In this document: in pieces, positions 33,010 to 41,003 of the stretch
How positions within the stretch are numbered: the first letter of the stretch is position 1
How the letters are laid out: every line of letters begins with the position of its first letter
DNA from: an uncultured Eubacteriales bacterium
GTDB taxonomy: Bacteria; Bacillota; Clostridia; Oscillospirales; Oscillospiraceae
DNA: 42,117 bases
Direction of reading: 5' to 3'
NCBI GenBank assembly: GCA_900550615.1
Contig: URSX01000003.1
Location: forward strand, 1-42,117
Notes under the pieces: generated by a model
What the model was told of the DNA's origin: nothing
What the model saw: only the letters and a program-made list of their open reading frames with translations
Databases searched by the model: none
Program-made: the position numbers and the translations under genes

Positions 33010-35012
33010 AGCAATCCTCCTATCTGATATACCAACATACCAACCAGCCAGGCCACCGAACATTGCAGCGCCACTACGCCCAGCATCTTCCAGAAGGAGC
33101 CAAGCTCCCGGCGAATGGTGGTCACAGCCGCGATGCACGGCGTATAAAGAAGCGTAAACACCAGGAAAGAAAGTGCCGACAGGGGCGTGAACAGCGCGCC
33201 CAGCGCCGCCCCCAGGTTCGCCGTGCTGGTGCCCAGCAGCACCGCTAGGGTAGACACCACCGCCTCCTTGGCCGTAAAGCCCGAGATCAGCGCCGTGGCC
33301 ACCCGCCAATCATTAAAGCCCAAGGGCTTAAAAATAACGGAAATAAACTGGCCCACCAGCGCCAGGAGACTATCCGCACTGTCCGTGACCACATTGAGCT
33401 TGGCATCAAAGGTCTGCAGGAACCAAATGATGATGGTGGCCAGGAAAATGACCGTGAAGGCCCGCTCCAGGAAGTCCCGGGCCTTTTCCCACAGCAGCAG
33501 GCCCACACTTTTGGCCGAGGGCATACGGTAGTTGGGCAGCTCCATCACAAAGGGCACCGGCTGGCCCCGAAACGCCGTACCCTTCAGCACCAGCGCCAGC
33601 AGGATACCCAGCAGGATGCCCGTTACGTACAGTCCGATCATCACCAGCGCCGCGTGATCCGGGAAAAACGCCGCAGAAAACACCGCATATATGGGAATTT
33701 TTGCCGAGCAGCTCATGTACGGCGTCAGCAGAATGGTCATCTTCCGGTCCCGATCCGAGGAAACGGTGCGGGTGGCCATAATAGCCGGCACCGTGCAGCC
33801 GAAACCGATGAGCATAGGCACAAAGCTGCGGCCGGACAGGCCGATCTTCCGCAGGAGCCTGTCCATCACAAAAGCCACCCGGGCCATGTAGCCGGTATCC
33901 TCCAGAATGGACAGGAAGAAAAACAGGGTGACAATGATGGGCAGGAACGAAAGGACGCTGCCTACGCCCGCAAAAACGCCGTCTATAATGAGGCTATGTA
34001 CCACCGGGTTGATGCCATAGGCCGTGAGGCCCTTATCCACCACCAGAGTCAGCTTGTCAATGCCCAGGCTCAAAAAGTCCGACAGATTTTGCCCGATCAG
34101 GTTGAAGGTCAGGTAGAAAATCAGGAACATCACGCCGAAAAACACCGGCAGGGCCGTATACTTGCCTGTGAGGATCTTATCCATCTGTACAGAGCGGCGG
34201 TGCTCCCTGCTCTCGTGGCATTTTACCACGCAGATCTCCACCACGCTCTCAATAAAGCTATAGCGCATATCCGCCAAAGCGGCATTGCGATCCAGGCCGC
34301 TCTCGCTCTCCATCTGCACGATGCAGTGCTCCAACAGCTCCTTTTCGTTTTGATCCAGCTGCAGCTGCTGCAGGATGTTTTCATCGCCCTCAATGAGCTT
34401 CGCAGTAGCAAATCTCGCCGGGATGTCCGCCTTGTCGGCGTGGTCTTGGATCATATGCACCACCGCGTGGATGCAGCGGTGCACTGCGGATTCCTCCGAG
34501 CAGAAGTCATAGACCTTGGGCAAGGTTTTGGTGCGGGCGGTATGCACCGCCTGGTCCAGCAGCTCCGATACGCCCTCCCCCTTCACCGCGCTGATGGGCA
34601 CCACCGGGATGCCCAGACAGCGGCTCAGTTCCTGCACATCAATGGTCCCGCCGTTGGCGCGCACCTCGTCCATCATATTCAGGGCCAGCACCATGGGCAC
34701 CCGCAGCTCCAGCAGCTGCAGTGTCAGATAGAGATTTCGCTCAATATTGGTAGCATCCACGATATTGATGATCCCGTCGGGCTTTCCCTTGAGAATAAAG
34801 TCCCGGGTCACGATCTCCTCCTGGGTGTAGGGGCGCAGGGAGTAGATACCCGGCAGATCTACCACCGAGCCGCTCTTGCCGTCTTTGATCTCACCGATCT
34901 TCTGATCCACCGTCACGCCGGGGAAATTGCCCACATGCTGGTTGGAGCCGGTGAGCGCATTAAAGAGAGTGGTTTTACCGCAATTCTGGTTGCCTGCCAA
35001 CGCGAAGATCAT
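33006..35012 (-). CDS. feoB: Ferrous iron transporter B
   Basis: The 668-residue protein has the N-terminal G domain: GNQNCGKTTLFN (7-18), DLPGIYSL (about 52-59) and NMMD (about 112-115). A helical linker follows, then the membrane domain with two Gate repeats (VPMLIGFGCTVPAIMATRT contains the conserved Cys). It imports Fe(II) across the cytoplasmic membrane. Start and stop both overlap neighbours by four bases, giving a tightly coupled feoA-feoB-Cys-rich operon. The length is normal for a clostridial FeoB. Confidence 0.96.
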   Translation of the reverse strand: MIFALAGNQNCGKTTLFNALTGSNQHVGNFPGVTVDQKIGEIKDGKSGSVVDLPGIYSLRPYTQEEIVTRDFILKGKPDGIINIVDATNIERNLYLTLQLLELRVPMVLALNMMDEVRANGGTIDVQELSRCLGIPVVPISAVKGEGVSELLDQAVHTARTKTLPKVYDFCSEESAVHRCIHAVVHMIQDHADKADIPARFATAKLIEGDENILQQLQLDQNEKELLEHCIVQMESESGLDRNAALADMRYSFIESVVEICVVKCHESREHRRSVQMDKILTGKYTALPVFFGVMFLIFYLTFNLIGQNLSDFLSLGIDKLTLVVDKGLTAYGINPVVHSLIIDGVFAGVGSVLSFLPIIVTLFFFLSILEDTGYMARVAFVMDRLLRKIGLSGRSFVPMLIGFGCTVPAIMATRTVSSDRDRKMTILLTPYMSCSAKIPIYAVFSAAFFPDHAALVMIGLYVTGILLGILLALVLKGTAFRGQPVPFVMELPNYRMPSAKSVGLLLWEKARDFLERAFTVIFLATIIIWFLQTFDAKLNVVTDSADSLLALVGQFISVIFKPLGFNDWRVATALISGFTAKEAVVSTLAVLLGTSTANLGAALGALFTPLSALSFLVFTLLYTPCIAAVTTIRRELGSFWKMLGVVALQCSVAWLVGMLVYQIGGLL

Positions 35013-35239
35013 ACCCTGACCTCCTCCACCTCGATTTTTTTCCCGTCCTCCACACGCAGCGTCAGCTCATAGCCCCGCACGTGGATCTCAATGGGGTCGC
35101 CCATAGGAGCCACTTTCTGCAATGTGACCTTGGTACCCGGTATAAGTCCCATATCCAAGAGGCGGCACCGCAGGGGTCCCTCCCCGCCCACCTGGCGTAT
35201 CACGGCTGTGCTGCCGATCTTCATTTCATTCAGTGTCAT
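35009..35239 (-). CDS. feoA: Ferrous iron transport protein A
   Basis: The 76-residue SH3-like protein matches FeoA: RLLDMGLIPGTKVTLQKVAPMGDPIEI is the family core. It is a small cytoplasmic partner needed for FeoB activity. ATG at 35239 is chosen because AGGGGGAG lies just upstream and a promoter sits 30 bases before it; a longer reading to 35413 would cross the promoter. Its last four bases overlap the feoB start. Confidence 0.93.
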   Translation of the reverse strand: MTLNEMKIGSTAVIRQVGGEGPLRCRLLDMGLIPGTKVTLQKVAPMGDPIEIHVRGYELTLRVEDGKKIEVEEVRV

Positions 35240-35267
35240 TTTTCTCCCCCTACGTTGATCTTTCTGT

Positions 35268-35296
35268 ATTGTACTATGATTTCCGTCCCTCGTCAA
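35268..35296 (-). promoter_or_regulatory. Promoter of the feo operon
   Basis: Minus-strand TTGACG (35296-35291), 17 bases and TACAAT (35273-35268). No clear Fur box is seen over it. Confidence 0.75.
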
Positions 35297-35376
35297 TGAT
35301 CGGGGCAAAAAAGCTCGCACCACGATGCAGGACAGTCTTAACAGCAATGTTATGCAAATATTTTGCCGAATAGCAC

Positions 35377-35405
35377 TTGCAATCGGCTGACGGCAGGTGT
35401 ATAAT
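35377..35405 (+). promoter_or_regulatory. Promoter of the thiamin salvage operon
   Basis: TTGCAA (35377-35382), 17 bases and a perfect TATAAT (35400-35405). The TPP riboswitch begins within about 15 bases, close to the expected start site. Confidence 0.82.
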
Positions 35406-35419
35406 AACACCACATTTTA

Positions 35420-35505
35420 GACGGGAGCTTGTGTTACAGGCTGAGAGGAAGGCAAAACCTTCGACCGATAACCTGATTTGGATAATGCCAACGTAGGGAT
35501 ACCTG
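35420..35505 (+). promoter_or_regulatory. TPP riboswitch (THI-box)
   Basis: The signature parts occur in order: GGGAGC, hairpin, GGCTGAGAGGA (pyrimidine-sensing UGAGA loop), hairpin GAAGG/CCTTC, GACCGATAACCTGAT, GGATAATGCCA (pyrophosphate-sensing loop) and ACGTAGGGA. An intrinsic terminator follows and a thiamin operon lies downstream, so high TPP should stop transcription. Confidence 0.96.
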
Positions 35506-35515
35506 TATATTCTTT

Positions 35516-35557
35516 CGCGGAAGTTACCCAAACCGGGCAGCTTCCGTTTTATATTTT
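35516..35557 (+). terminator. Riboswitch-controlled terminator
   Basis: CGGAAG/CTTCCG with an inner CCC/GGG pair forms the stem, followed by TTTTATATTTT. It is the expected expression platform of the TPP riboswitch. Confidence 0.8.
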
Positions 35558-35730
35558 GAGAAAGGATGTGACGAGACCTATCCCGAGTGGTTTCGGGCGG
35601 ATAGAAGGGGAGCGCCTTGTATCTTGTATTTTTGCGAAGGGAACCCGTGTTTCGGGGTGAGAGGAGAAAATGGATTCTCGACCGAACGAAGCGATCGCTT
35701 CGTATAAAAATATGAAAAGAGGCACTACAA
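35558..35730 (+). other. Long leader between TPP terminator and thiW
   Basis: This 173-base stretch has no gene. It holds a hairpin with CCCGA/TCGGG and an outer CTAT/ATAG (about 35578-35604), and the TPP-like half element listed separately. The thiW ribosome binding site is at its end. Confidence 0.6.
35634..35703 (+). promoter_or_regulatory. Second, partial TPP-aptamer-like element
   Basis: From GGGA at 35639 to GACCGA at 35685 the sequence aligns almost base for base with the first half of the TPP riboswitch (35423-35468). It keeps GGGA, GTGTT, TGAGAGGA and TCGACCGA. Stem bases differ in a compensating way (CTTG/CAGG becomes CCCG/CGGG; GAAGG/CCTTC becomes GAGAA/TTCTC). The pyrophosphate-sensing half (GATAATGCC and CGTAGGGA) is absent. 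In its place is ACGAAGC-GATC-GCTTCGT, whose right arm could instead pair with GCGAAG at 35634-35639 to close the element. It is either a decayed duplicate or a working half-aptamer. Confidence 0.6.
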
Positions 35731-36459
35731 GTGAAAAACTCAAATGGTATTCTGAAGCTGACCGTACTGTCCATGCTCGTTGCTCTGGGTGTTGTCATCT
35801 CGCCCATCCTCCGGGTGGAGGGAATGTGCCCCATGGCGCATTTCATCAATATCGTCTGCTCCGTGTTTATGGGGCCGTGGTATTCCCTGCTCTGCGCCAC
35901 CCTTATCGGCATTATCCGCATGGCGACCATGGGGATCCCACCCCTGGCCCTGACGGGCGCCGTGTTCGGGGCATTCCTGTCCGGCGTGTTTTACCGTATG
36001 TCCAAGGGTAAGATCATCTGCGCCGTTGTGGGCGAAGTCATCGGCACCGGCATCATCGGCGCCATTGTATCCTACCCGGTGATGACCTACCTGTGGGGCA
36101 GAGACGGGCTGAGCTGGATGTTCTACGTGCCCTCCTTTATCTGCGGCACCCTCATCGGCGGCAGCATCGCCTATGTATTTCTGCGTAAGATCGCATCCAA
36201 CGGGATGCTCACCAAGCTCCAGCTGAAGCTGAACTCCACAAGCTACACTGACACGAGCACGGTGCTCTCCGACTCGCTGACCATCGCCGCCTTCGGCGCG
36301 ATCCTGTTCGTGGTCATCAAGATCGCCTCGAACATCTTCAAGCTCACCGGCTCTATCTGGAACATTCTGGCCTATGCAGCGCCGGGCGTTTGCGTTGCCG
36401 CAGCAATCATTTACTATGTCATCAAGAAGGTGAAAACAAAGGATGCAGCCCATTGCTGA
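35731..36459 (+). CDS. thiW: ThiW, thiazole-precursor transporter S component
   Basis: The 242-residue membrane protein matches ThiW, the ECF-transporter substrate-binding component thought to import the thiazole moiety (hydroxyethylthiazole). The conserved region reads ALGVVISPI, PMAHFINIVCSVFMGP, then IIRMATMGIPPLALTGAVFGAFLSG. About six hydrophobic segments are visible. The C-terminal part (beyond 180) is longer than in many S components. The start is GTG with GAGG eight bases upstream; no nearby in-frame ATG. It is the first gene behind the TPP riboswitch, and the next gene, thiM, phosphorylates the imported thiazole. The shared ECF energising module is not in the window. Confidence 0.9.
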   Translation: MKNSNGILKLTVLSMLVALGVVISPILRVEGMCPMAHFINIVCSVFMGPWYSLLCATLIGIIRMATMGIPPLALTGAVFGAFLSGVFYRMSKGKIICAVVGEVIGTGIIGAIVSYPVMTYLWGRDGLSWMFYVPSFICGTLIGGSIAYVFLRKIASNGMLTKLQLKLNSTSYTDTSTVLSDSLTIAAFGAILFVVIKIASNIFKLTGSIWNILAYAAPGVCVAAAIIYYVIKKVKTKDAAHC

Positions 36460-37252
36460 TATTTGCCAAAGAGTCAGGGAATACAGCCCCCTGATCCATT
36501 GCATTACGAACCCCATCTCCATCAACCAGTGCGCCAACGCCGTCCTTGCCGTGGGCGCCCGCCCTATTATGGCGGAGCATCCGGCCGAGGTGGAGGAGAT
36601 CACCGCCACCGCCCGGGCCCTGATGCTGAATCTGGGAAACATAACGGATGCGCGTATGGAATCTATGCGCCTGTCCGCCCGGACGGCCCAGAACAGGCAT
36701 ATCCCCGTTCTTCTGGATGCGGTGGGCGTTGCCTGCTCAAGGCTGCGCCGGGGGTATATCCGCAAGCTGCTGCAAGAGGCGACACCTGCCGTCATTAAGG
36801 GCAATTACTCCGAAATCCATGCCCTGTACCGGGAGAACTACCGCTCCTCCGGGGTGGACGCGGACGCGGCGCTGGACGTACAGACCCTGGATCGCACGGC
36901 CATGGAGCTGGCAAGGGCGTACCACACAGTGATCCTTGCCAGTGGGAGGGTGGACATTATCACCGACGGCAAACGCCTTGTCCACGTGAAAAACGGCAAC
37001 CCACAGCTCTCCGGGATCACCGGAACGGGCTGCATGCTGGGGGCGCTGACAGCGGCCTATCTCTCGGTGCAGCCGGATATGGACGCCGCCGTCACCGCCT
37101 GCGTGGTGCTGGGCATCTGCGGGCAGCTGGCGGAAACGGACCGCGGCAGCGGCAGCTTTCAGGTGAATCTGATGGATAAGCTCTCCACGGTGGGAAAGGC
37201 GGAGATAGAACGATATATGGATCGGGAGGAGATCAGAAATGAAGAAGCTTGA
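36443..37252 (+). CDS. thiM: Hydroxyethylthiazole kinase
   Basis: The 269-residue protein is a ribokinase-fold ThiM. The N-terminal PLIHCITNPISINQCANAVL and the ATP-site ITGTGCMLGALTAA (about 193-206) are diagnostic; VIKGNYSEI is the mid-domain signature. It phosphorylates 4-methyl-5-hydroxyethylthiazole for use by ThiE. It overlaps thiW by 17 bases and thiE by 14 bases, so expression is coupled. The ribosome binding site AAGAAGG lies inside thiW. Confidence 0.95.
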   Translation: MQPIADICQRVREYSPLIHCITNPISINQCANAVLAVGARPIMAEHPAEVEEITATARALMLNLGNITDARMESMRLSARTAQNRHIPVLLDAVGVACSRLRRGYIRKLLQEATPAVIKGNYSEIHALYRENYRSSGVDADAALDVQTLDRTAMELARAYHTVILASGRVDIITDGKRLVHVKNGNPQLSGITGTGCMLGALTAAYLSVQPDMDAAVTACVVLGICGQLAETDRGSGSFQVNLMDKLSTVGKAEIERYMDREEIRNEEA

Positions 37253-37874
37253 TACCAGCCTGTATTTTATCACCGACAGTACAGGGTTCAGCGAGGAGGA
37301 ATTCCTGCGCAGAACCCAGGCAGCCCTGCAGGGGGGCGTGACCCTGCTGCAGATCCGGGAAAAGAACAGAACCACCCGGGAGTATATGTCTTTGGCGGAA
37401 AAGGTGCATGCGCTTGCACTGCCATACGGTGTGCCGCTGCTTATTGACGACCGGCTGGATGTGGCCATGGCCATCGACGCCGAGGGCGTGCATCTGGGGC
37501 AAAGTGATCTGCCTATCGCCATTGCCAGGAGAATCCTGGGGCCGGATAAAATCGTCGGCGCTACGGCGAAGACCGTGCCTCAGGCGCTGGAAGCCTATGA
37601 GCAAGGGGCGGATTATCTGGGCGTAGGGGCGATTTATCCCACGACCACTAAGGTGAAAACCGTTCTTACCTCCACGGACACGCTGCGGGATATTTGCAAG
37701 GCGGTTCCTATTGCGGTCAACGCCATCGGCGGACTGAACAAGGACAATATCGACGTGCTGCAGGGAACCGGTATTGCCGGTATCTGCGTGGTTTCCGCTA
37801 TCATGAAGGCGGCCGACCCCAGGCAGGCCGCCCTGGACCTGCGCGCCCGGGCAGAGCAGCTGCATATTCTGTAA
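37239..37874 (+). CDS. thiE: Thiamin phosphate synthase
   Basis: The 211-residue TIM barrel has the ThiE signatures LLQIREKN (about 36-43), LIDDRLDVA, VHLGQSDLP, GATAKT, YLGVGAIYPTTTK and NAIGGL. It joins HMP-PP to thiazole phosphate to give thiamin phosphate. Usual family motif is VG-x-SxHT; here GATAKT fits the Thr/Ser variation. It follows thiM with a 14-base overlap. Confidence 0.95.
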   Translation: MKKLDTSLYFITDSTGFSEEEFLRRTQAALQGGVTLLQIREKNRTTREYMSLAEKVHALALPYGVPLLIDDRLDVAMAIDAEGVHLGQSDLPIAIARRILGPDKIVGATAKTVPQALEAYEQGADYLGVGAIYPTTTKVKTVLTSTDTLRDICKAVPIAVNAIGGLNKDNIDVLQGTGIAGICVVSAIMKAADPRQAALDLRARAEQLHIL

Positions 37875-37920
37875 AACCCTATACGGAAGTTTGTCTCGGC
37901 CTCTGTGCCGGGGCCTTCAA

Positions 37921-37951
37921 GCGGCAGATCGGGGGCACCACTTTCTGCCGC
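37921..37951 (+). other. Perfect hairpin in the thiE-thiD gap
   Basis: The 116-base gap between thiE and thiD is large for this operon. It holds GCGGCAGA/TCTGCCGC (eight pairs, 15-base loop) and a GGCC-rich hairpin just before it. No T run follows, so it may protect or process the mRNA rather than end it. Confidence 0.5.
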
Positions 37952-37990
37952 TATAGAAAAATAATGCTGAAAGAAGAAAGGAGCAAAGCA

Positions 37991-38797
37991 ATGAAAACAG
38001 CATTATCCATCGCCGGAAGCGATTCCAGCGGAGGCGCCGGTATCCAGGCAGATATCAAGACCATGTCCGCTCACGGAGTATACGCCATGAGCGCTATCAC
38101 GGCCCTGACTGCCCAAAATACTACCGGCGTCACAGACATTTTGGATTCCACACCCGCGTTTCTATCCGCGCAGCTGGACGCCGTGTTTACCGATATTTTC
38201 CCCGATGCGGTAAAGATCGGTATGGTGTCCTCCTCGGAGCTGATCTCCGTTATTGCGCAGAAGCTGCGCCAGTATGGGGCCCGGCACATCGTGGTTGACC
38301 CCGTGATGGTGGCCACCTCCGGCTCCCGCCTGCTGCAGGAGAACGCGGTACAGGCCCTGAAAACGGAGCTGCTGCCTCTGGCAGAGGTGGCCACGCCCAA
38401 TATTCCCGAGGCGGAGATCCTGGCGGAAATGCCCATCAACAGCCCGGAGGATATGGAGCGCGCGGCCGAGCTTATCAGCCGGCGGTATCACTGCGCTGTG
38501 CTCTGCAAAGGAGGACACGACCTGAACGACGCCAACGACCTTCTCTGGAAGGACGGCACCGGGCACTGGTTCAAGGGCCGCCGCATCAACAATCCCAACA
38601 CCCACGGCACCGGCTGCACCCTGTCCAGCGCCATTGCGTCCAATCTGGCCAAGGGCATGGACCTGGAGGAAGCGGTGCGCCGGGCAAAGGACTATATTTC
38701 CGGCGCCCTGGGGGCCATGTTGGATCTGGGCCGCGGACGCGGACCTATGAACCATCTTTTCGATCTGAAAAGCGAATACATGAAGGAGGCGGAGTAA
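37991..38797 (+). CDS. thiD: Hydroxymethylpyrimidine / phosphomethylpyrimidine kinase
   Basis: The 268-residue protein is ThiD: LSIAGSDSSGGAGIQADIKT at the start, VVDPVMVATSGSRLL in the middle and NPNTHGTGCTLSSAIASNL near the end with the catalytic GTGC loop. It phosphorylates HMP twice to HMP-PP. ATG at 37991 has GGAG eight bases upstream, and an in-frame extension upstream has no support. It precedes tenA by one base. Confidence 0.95.
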   Translation: MKTALSIAGSDSSGGAGIQADIKTMSAHGVYAMSAITALTAQNTTGVTDILDSTPAFLSAQLDAVFTDIFPDAVKIGMVSSSELISVIAQKLRQYGARHIVVDPVMVATSGSRLLQENAVQALKTELLPLAEVATPNIPEAEILAEMPINSPEDMERAAELISRRYHCAVLCKGGHDLNDANDLLWKDGTGHWFKGRRINNPNTHGTGCTLSSAIASNLAKGMDLEEAVRRAKDYISGALGAMLDLGRGRGPMNHLFDLKSEYMKEAE

Positions 38798-38798
38798 A

Positions 38799-39464
38799 AT
38801 GACGAATTCTGTGTCTTGCCGCCTTCGTGAAGCAGCTGCCCCCATTTGGGAGGCATGCCTGAAGCATCCCTTTGTGACCGGTATCGGCGACGGAACGCTG
38901 CCGGTGGAGAAATTCCAGCACTTTATGCTGCAGGATTATCTCTATCTTTTTGACTATGCCCGGGTCTTTGCCCTGGGGGTGGTCAAGGCTCACAGCCCGG
39001 AGCTGATGCGGACATTTTCCGCCAATGTGGATGCCATTTTAGGCGGTGAGATGAAAATCCACCGGGCCTATATGGCACGCCTTGGCATTTCTGAGGAGCA
39101 GGTATTTAACGTGCAGCCTGCCCTCGACAACCTCTCTTATACACACTACATGCTGGCCGTGGCAGAGGCAGGAGGGCCCGCGGAGATCGTGGCATCCATC
39201 CTGGCCTGCTCCTGGAGCTATGCCGAGATCGGACAGGCCCTGGCCCAGATCCCCGGTGCGGCGGAGCATCCCTTCTACGGCGAATGGATCCGGGGCTATG
39301 CCTCCGAAGAATACGCCGCCACCAACCGGGCGCTGATAGAGCTGATGGACTCCCTGGCAGCCGGTGCCACGGAGGAGCAGCTGGCTTACCTGACGGATAT
39401 TTTCGTCAACTGCAGCCGCTATGAGCTGGGCTTCTGGGATATGGCTTGGGAAATACGCGCATGA
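38799..39464 (+). CDS. tenA: TenA, aminopyrimidine aminohydrolase / thiaminase II
   Basis: The 221-residue helical protein has the TenA core: FQHFMLQDYLYLFDYARVFA (39-58), the active-site Cys137 in ILACSWSYAEIG, and the late Glu in YELGFWDMAW. It releases HMP from aminomethyl-pyrimidine breakdown products of thiamin. This links the ABC importer downstream, which brings in such pyrimidines, to ThiD. ATGA overlap with the ABC ATPase gene. Confidence 0.93.
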   Translation: MTNSVSCRLREAAAPIWEACLKHPFVTGIGDGTLPVEKFQHFMLQDYLYLFDYARVFALGVVKAHSPELMRTFSANVDAILGGEMKIHRAYMARLGISEEQVFNVQPALDNLSYTHYMLAVAEAGGPAEIVASILACSWSYAEIGQALAQIPGAAEHPFYGEWIRGYASEEYAATNRALIELMDSLAAGATEEQLAYLTDIFVNCSRYELGFWDMAWEIRA

Positions 39465-40222
39465 GTATTCTATGCTTTGACCAGGTGTCCTTTCAGTATC
39501 CCGGTGAGGATTTTGACATCATTGACCGGCTCTCCTTTTCCGTGGAGCCGGGGTCCTTTCACTGCATTATCGGTATCAGCGGCTGCGGAAAGAGCACTAT
39601 TTTCCGCATGACCAACGGCCTGCTGCAGCCGAAATCCGGCACCATATCCGTCCTTGGCAAGCCCGTTTCCGGGCAAAAGCACTACTGCGGCTATATGCCC
39701 CAGAAGGACATGCTGTTTCCCTGGCGGACCATCGGGGAAAACCTGGCGCTGCCGCTGGAGATCCAGCGGCGGGGCACAAAGGCGGAGCGGCTGGAGCTGA
39801 TCGATGCGGCCCTGGCGGATGTGGGGCTGGCCGGCTGCCGGGACAAGCGGCCGGACGAGCTTTCCGGCGGAATGCGGCAGCGGGCGGCCTTTGCCCGGAC
39901 CATGCTGGCCGGCAGCGACCTGCTGCTGCTGGACGAGCCGTTTTCGGCTCTGGATTTTCTGACGCGCATCTCCATGCAGGAGTGGCTGCTGGATCAGTGG
40001 CAGCGCCACAAGAAGACCATCCTGTTTATCACCCACGACGTGGAGGAGGCGGTATTCCTGTCCTCCAGCGTATTGGTGGTGGACAAAACACCCATCCACA
40101 CCCTGCGGGAGATCCCGGTCCCCATGGACTATCCGCGCACACGGCAGGATCTGACCCGGCCGGAGATCGTGGCCCTGCGGGAACAGCTGGTGGACATACT
40201 GAGAAAGCAGGTGACGGTATGA
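39461..40222 (+). CDS. thiZ: ABC transporter ATPase of the pyrimidine-precursor importer (ThiZ)
   Basis: The 253-residue ATPase has Walker A GISGCGKST (38-46), a Q-loop MPQKD, signature LSGGMRQR, Walker B LLLLDEPFSALD and the H-loop THDVEEA. It belongs to the nitrate/taurine-type subfamily, which includes ThiZ. With ThiX and ThiY it forms the importer for formylaminopyrimidine-type HMP precursors. Start and stop both overlap neighbours by four bases. Confidence 0.93.
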   Translation: MSILCFDQVSFQYPGEDFDIIDRLSFSVEPGSFHCIIGISGCGKSTIFRMTNGLLQPKSGTISVLGKPVSGQKHYCGYMPQKDMLFPWRTIGENLALPLEIQRRGTKAERLELIDAALADVGLAGCRDKRPDELSGGMRQRAAFARTMLAGSDLLLLDEPFSALDFLTRISMQEWLLDQWQRHKKTILFITHDVEEAVFLSSSVLVVDKTPIHTLREIPVPMDYPRTRQDLTRPEIVALREQLVDILRKQVTV

Positions 40223-40974
40223 AAAAAGCCTGCAGGGGCAATCTGCCGGCCCTGATTTTCCTGTTTGCGCTGCTGATACTGTGGCAGCTGGGGGCAATGG
40301 AGGTGAACGCGGCCTACATCCTGCCCACACCTATCCAGATCCTGCAAAAGCTTTGGGCGCTGCGGGCGGTGCTGTTTACCGTGCATCTGCCGGCCACCAT
40401 GCTGGTGACCTTTGTGGGCCTTGCCATTTCCCTGGTGCTGGGCCTGGGTCTTGCCATCCTGATGGACGCCAGCACGGTTTTCCGTAAGGCGATCTATCCG
40501 GTGGTGGTGGCCTCCCAGACAATCCCCACCACGGCCATTGCGCCGCTGTTTGTGCTGTGGTTCGGCTACGGCATCTGGAGCAAGGTGCTGGTGACGGTGC
40601 TCATCACCTTTTTCCCCATTACCATCACGGTATACGACGGGCTGCAGTCCGCCAGGGTGGAGATGACGGAGCTGCTGCTGACCTACGGCGCGACCAAGCG
40701 GGACATTTTCTTCAAGATCAAGGTGCCCTGCACGCTGCCCTACTTCTTCTCCGCGATCAAAATGGCCATCCCCATGAGCATCATCGGCGCGGCCATCGGC
40801 GAGTGGCTGGGGGCCCAGAGCGGCCTTGGCTATTTCTCCCGCCGCATGATGACCCAGCTGGACGGCGCGGGGGTTTTTGCGCCCATCGTACTGCTGTCGG
40901 TGGTGGCTATGCTGGCGGTAGCGCTGGTGTCGCTGCTGGAGAAAAAGCTGGTTCGCTGGCGGGGCGAATCCTGA
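40219..40974 (+). CDS. thiX: ABC transporter permease of the pyrimidine-precursor importer (ThiX)
   Basis: The 251-residue membrane protein has about six hydrophobic segments and the EAA-loop region LLLTYGATKRDIFFKIKVP (about 155-173), which contacts the ATPase. It belongs to the SsuC/TauC/ThiX permease family. ATG at 40219 overlaps the ATPase stop; longer upstream readings lie inside the ATPase gene. Confidence 0.92.
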   Translation: MKKACRGNLPALIFLFALLILWQLGAMEVNAAYILPTPIQILQKLWALRAVLFTVHLPATMLVTFVGLAISLVLGLGLAILMDASTVFRKAIYPVVVASQTIPTTAIAPLFVLWFGYGIWSKVLVTVLITFFPITITVYDGLQSARVEMTELLLTYGATKRDIFFKIKVPCTLPYFFSAIKMAIPMSIIGAAIGEWLGAQSGLGYFSRRMMTQLDGAGVFAPIVLLSVVAMLAVALVSLLEKKLVRWRGES

Positions 40975-41003
40975 ACAACTGAATGATAAGAGAGGTTATA
41001 AAA

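Noticed and set aside
35240..35300. Fur box at the feo promoter
   Set aside because: No GATAATGATAATC-like palindrome could be found over the -10 or -35 boxes.
35558..35640. A rearranged 3' half of a TPP riboswitch (permuted aptamer) before the second element
   Set aside because: Only scattered short matches (GACC, GATAG, GGGGA) occur; the GATAATGCC and CGTAGGGA cores are absent, so I could not support it.
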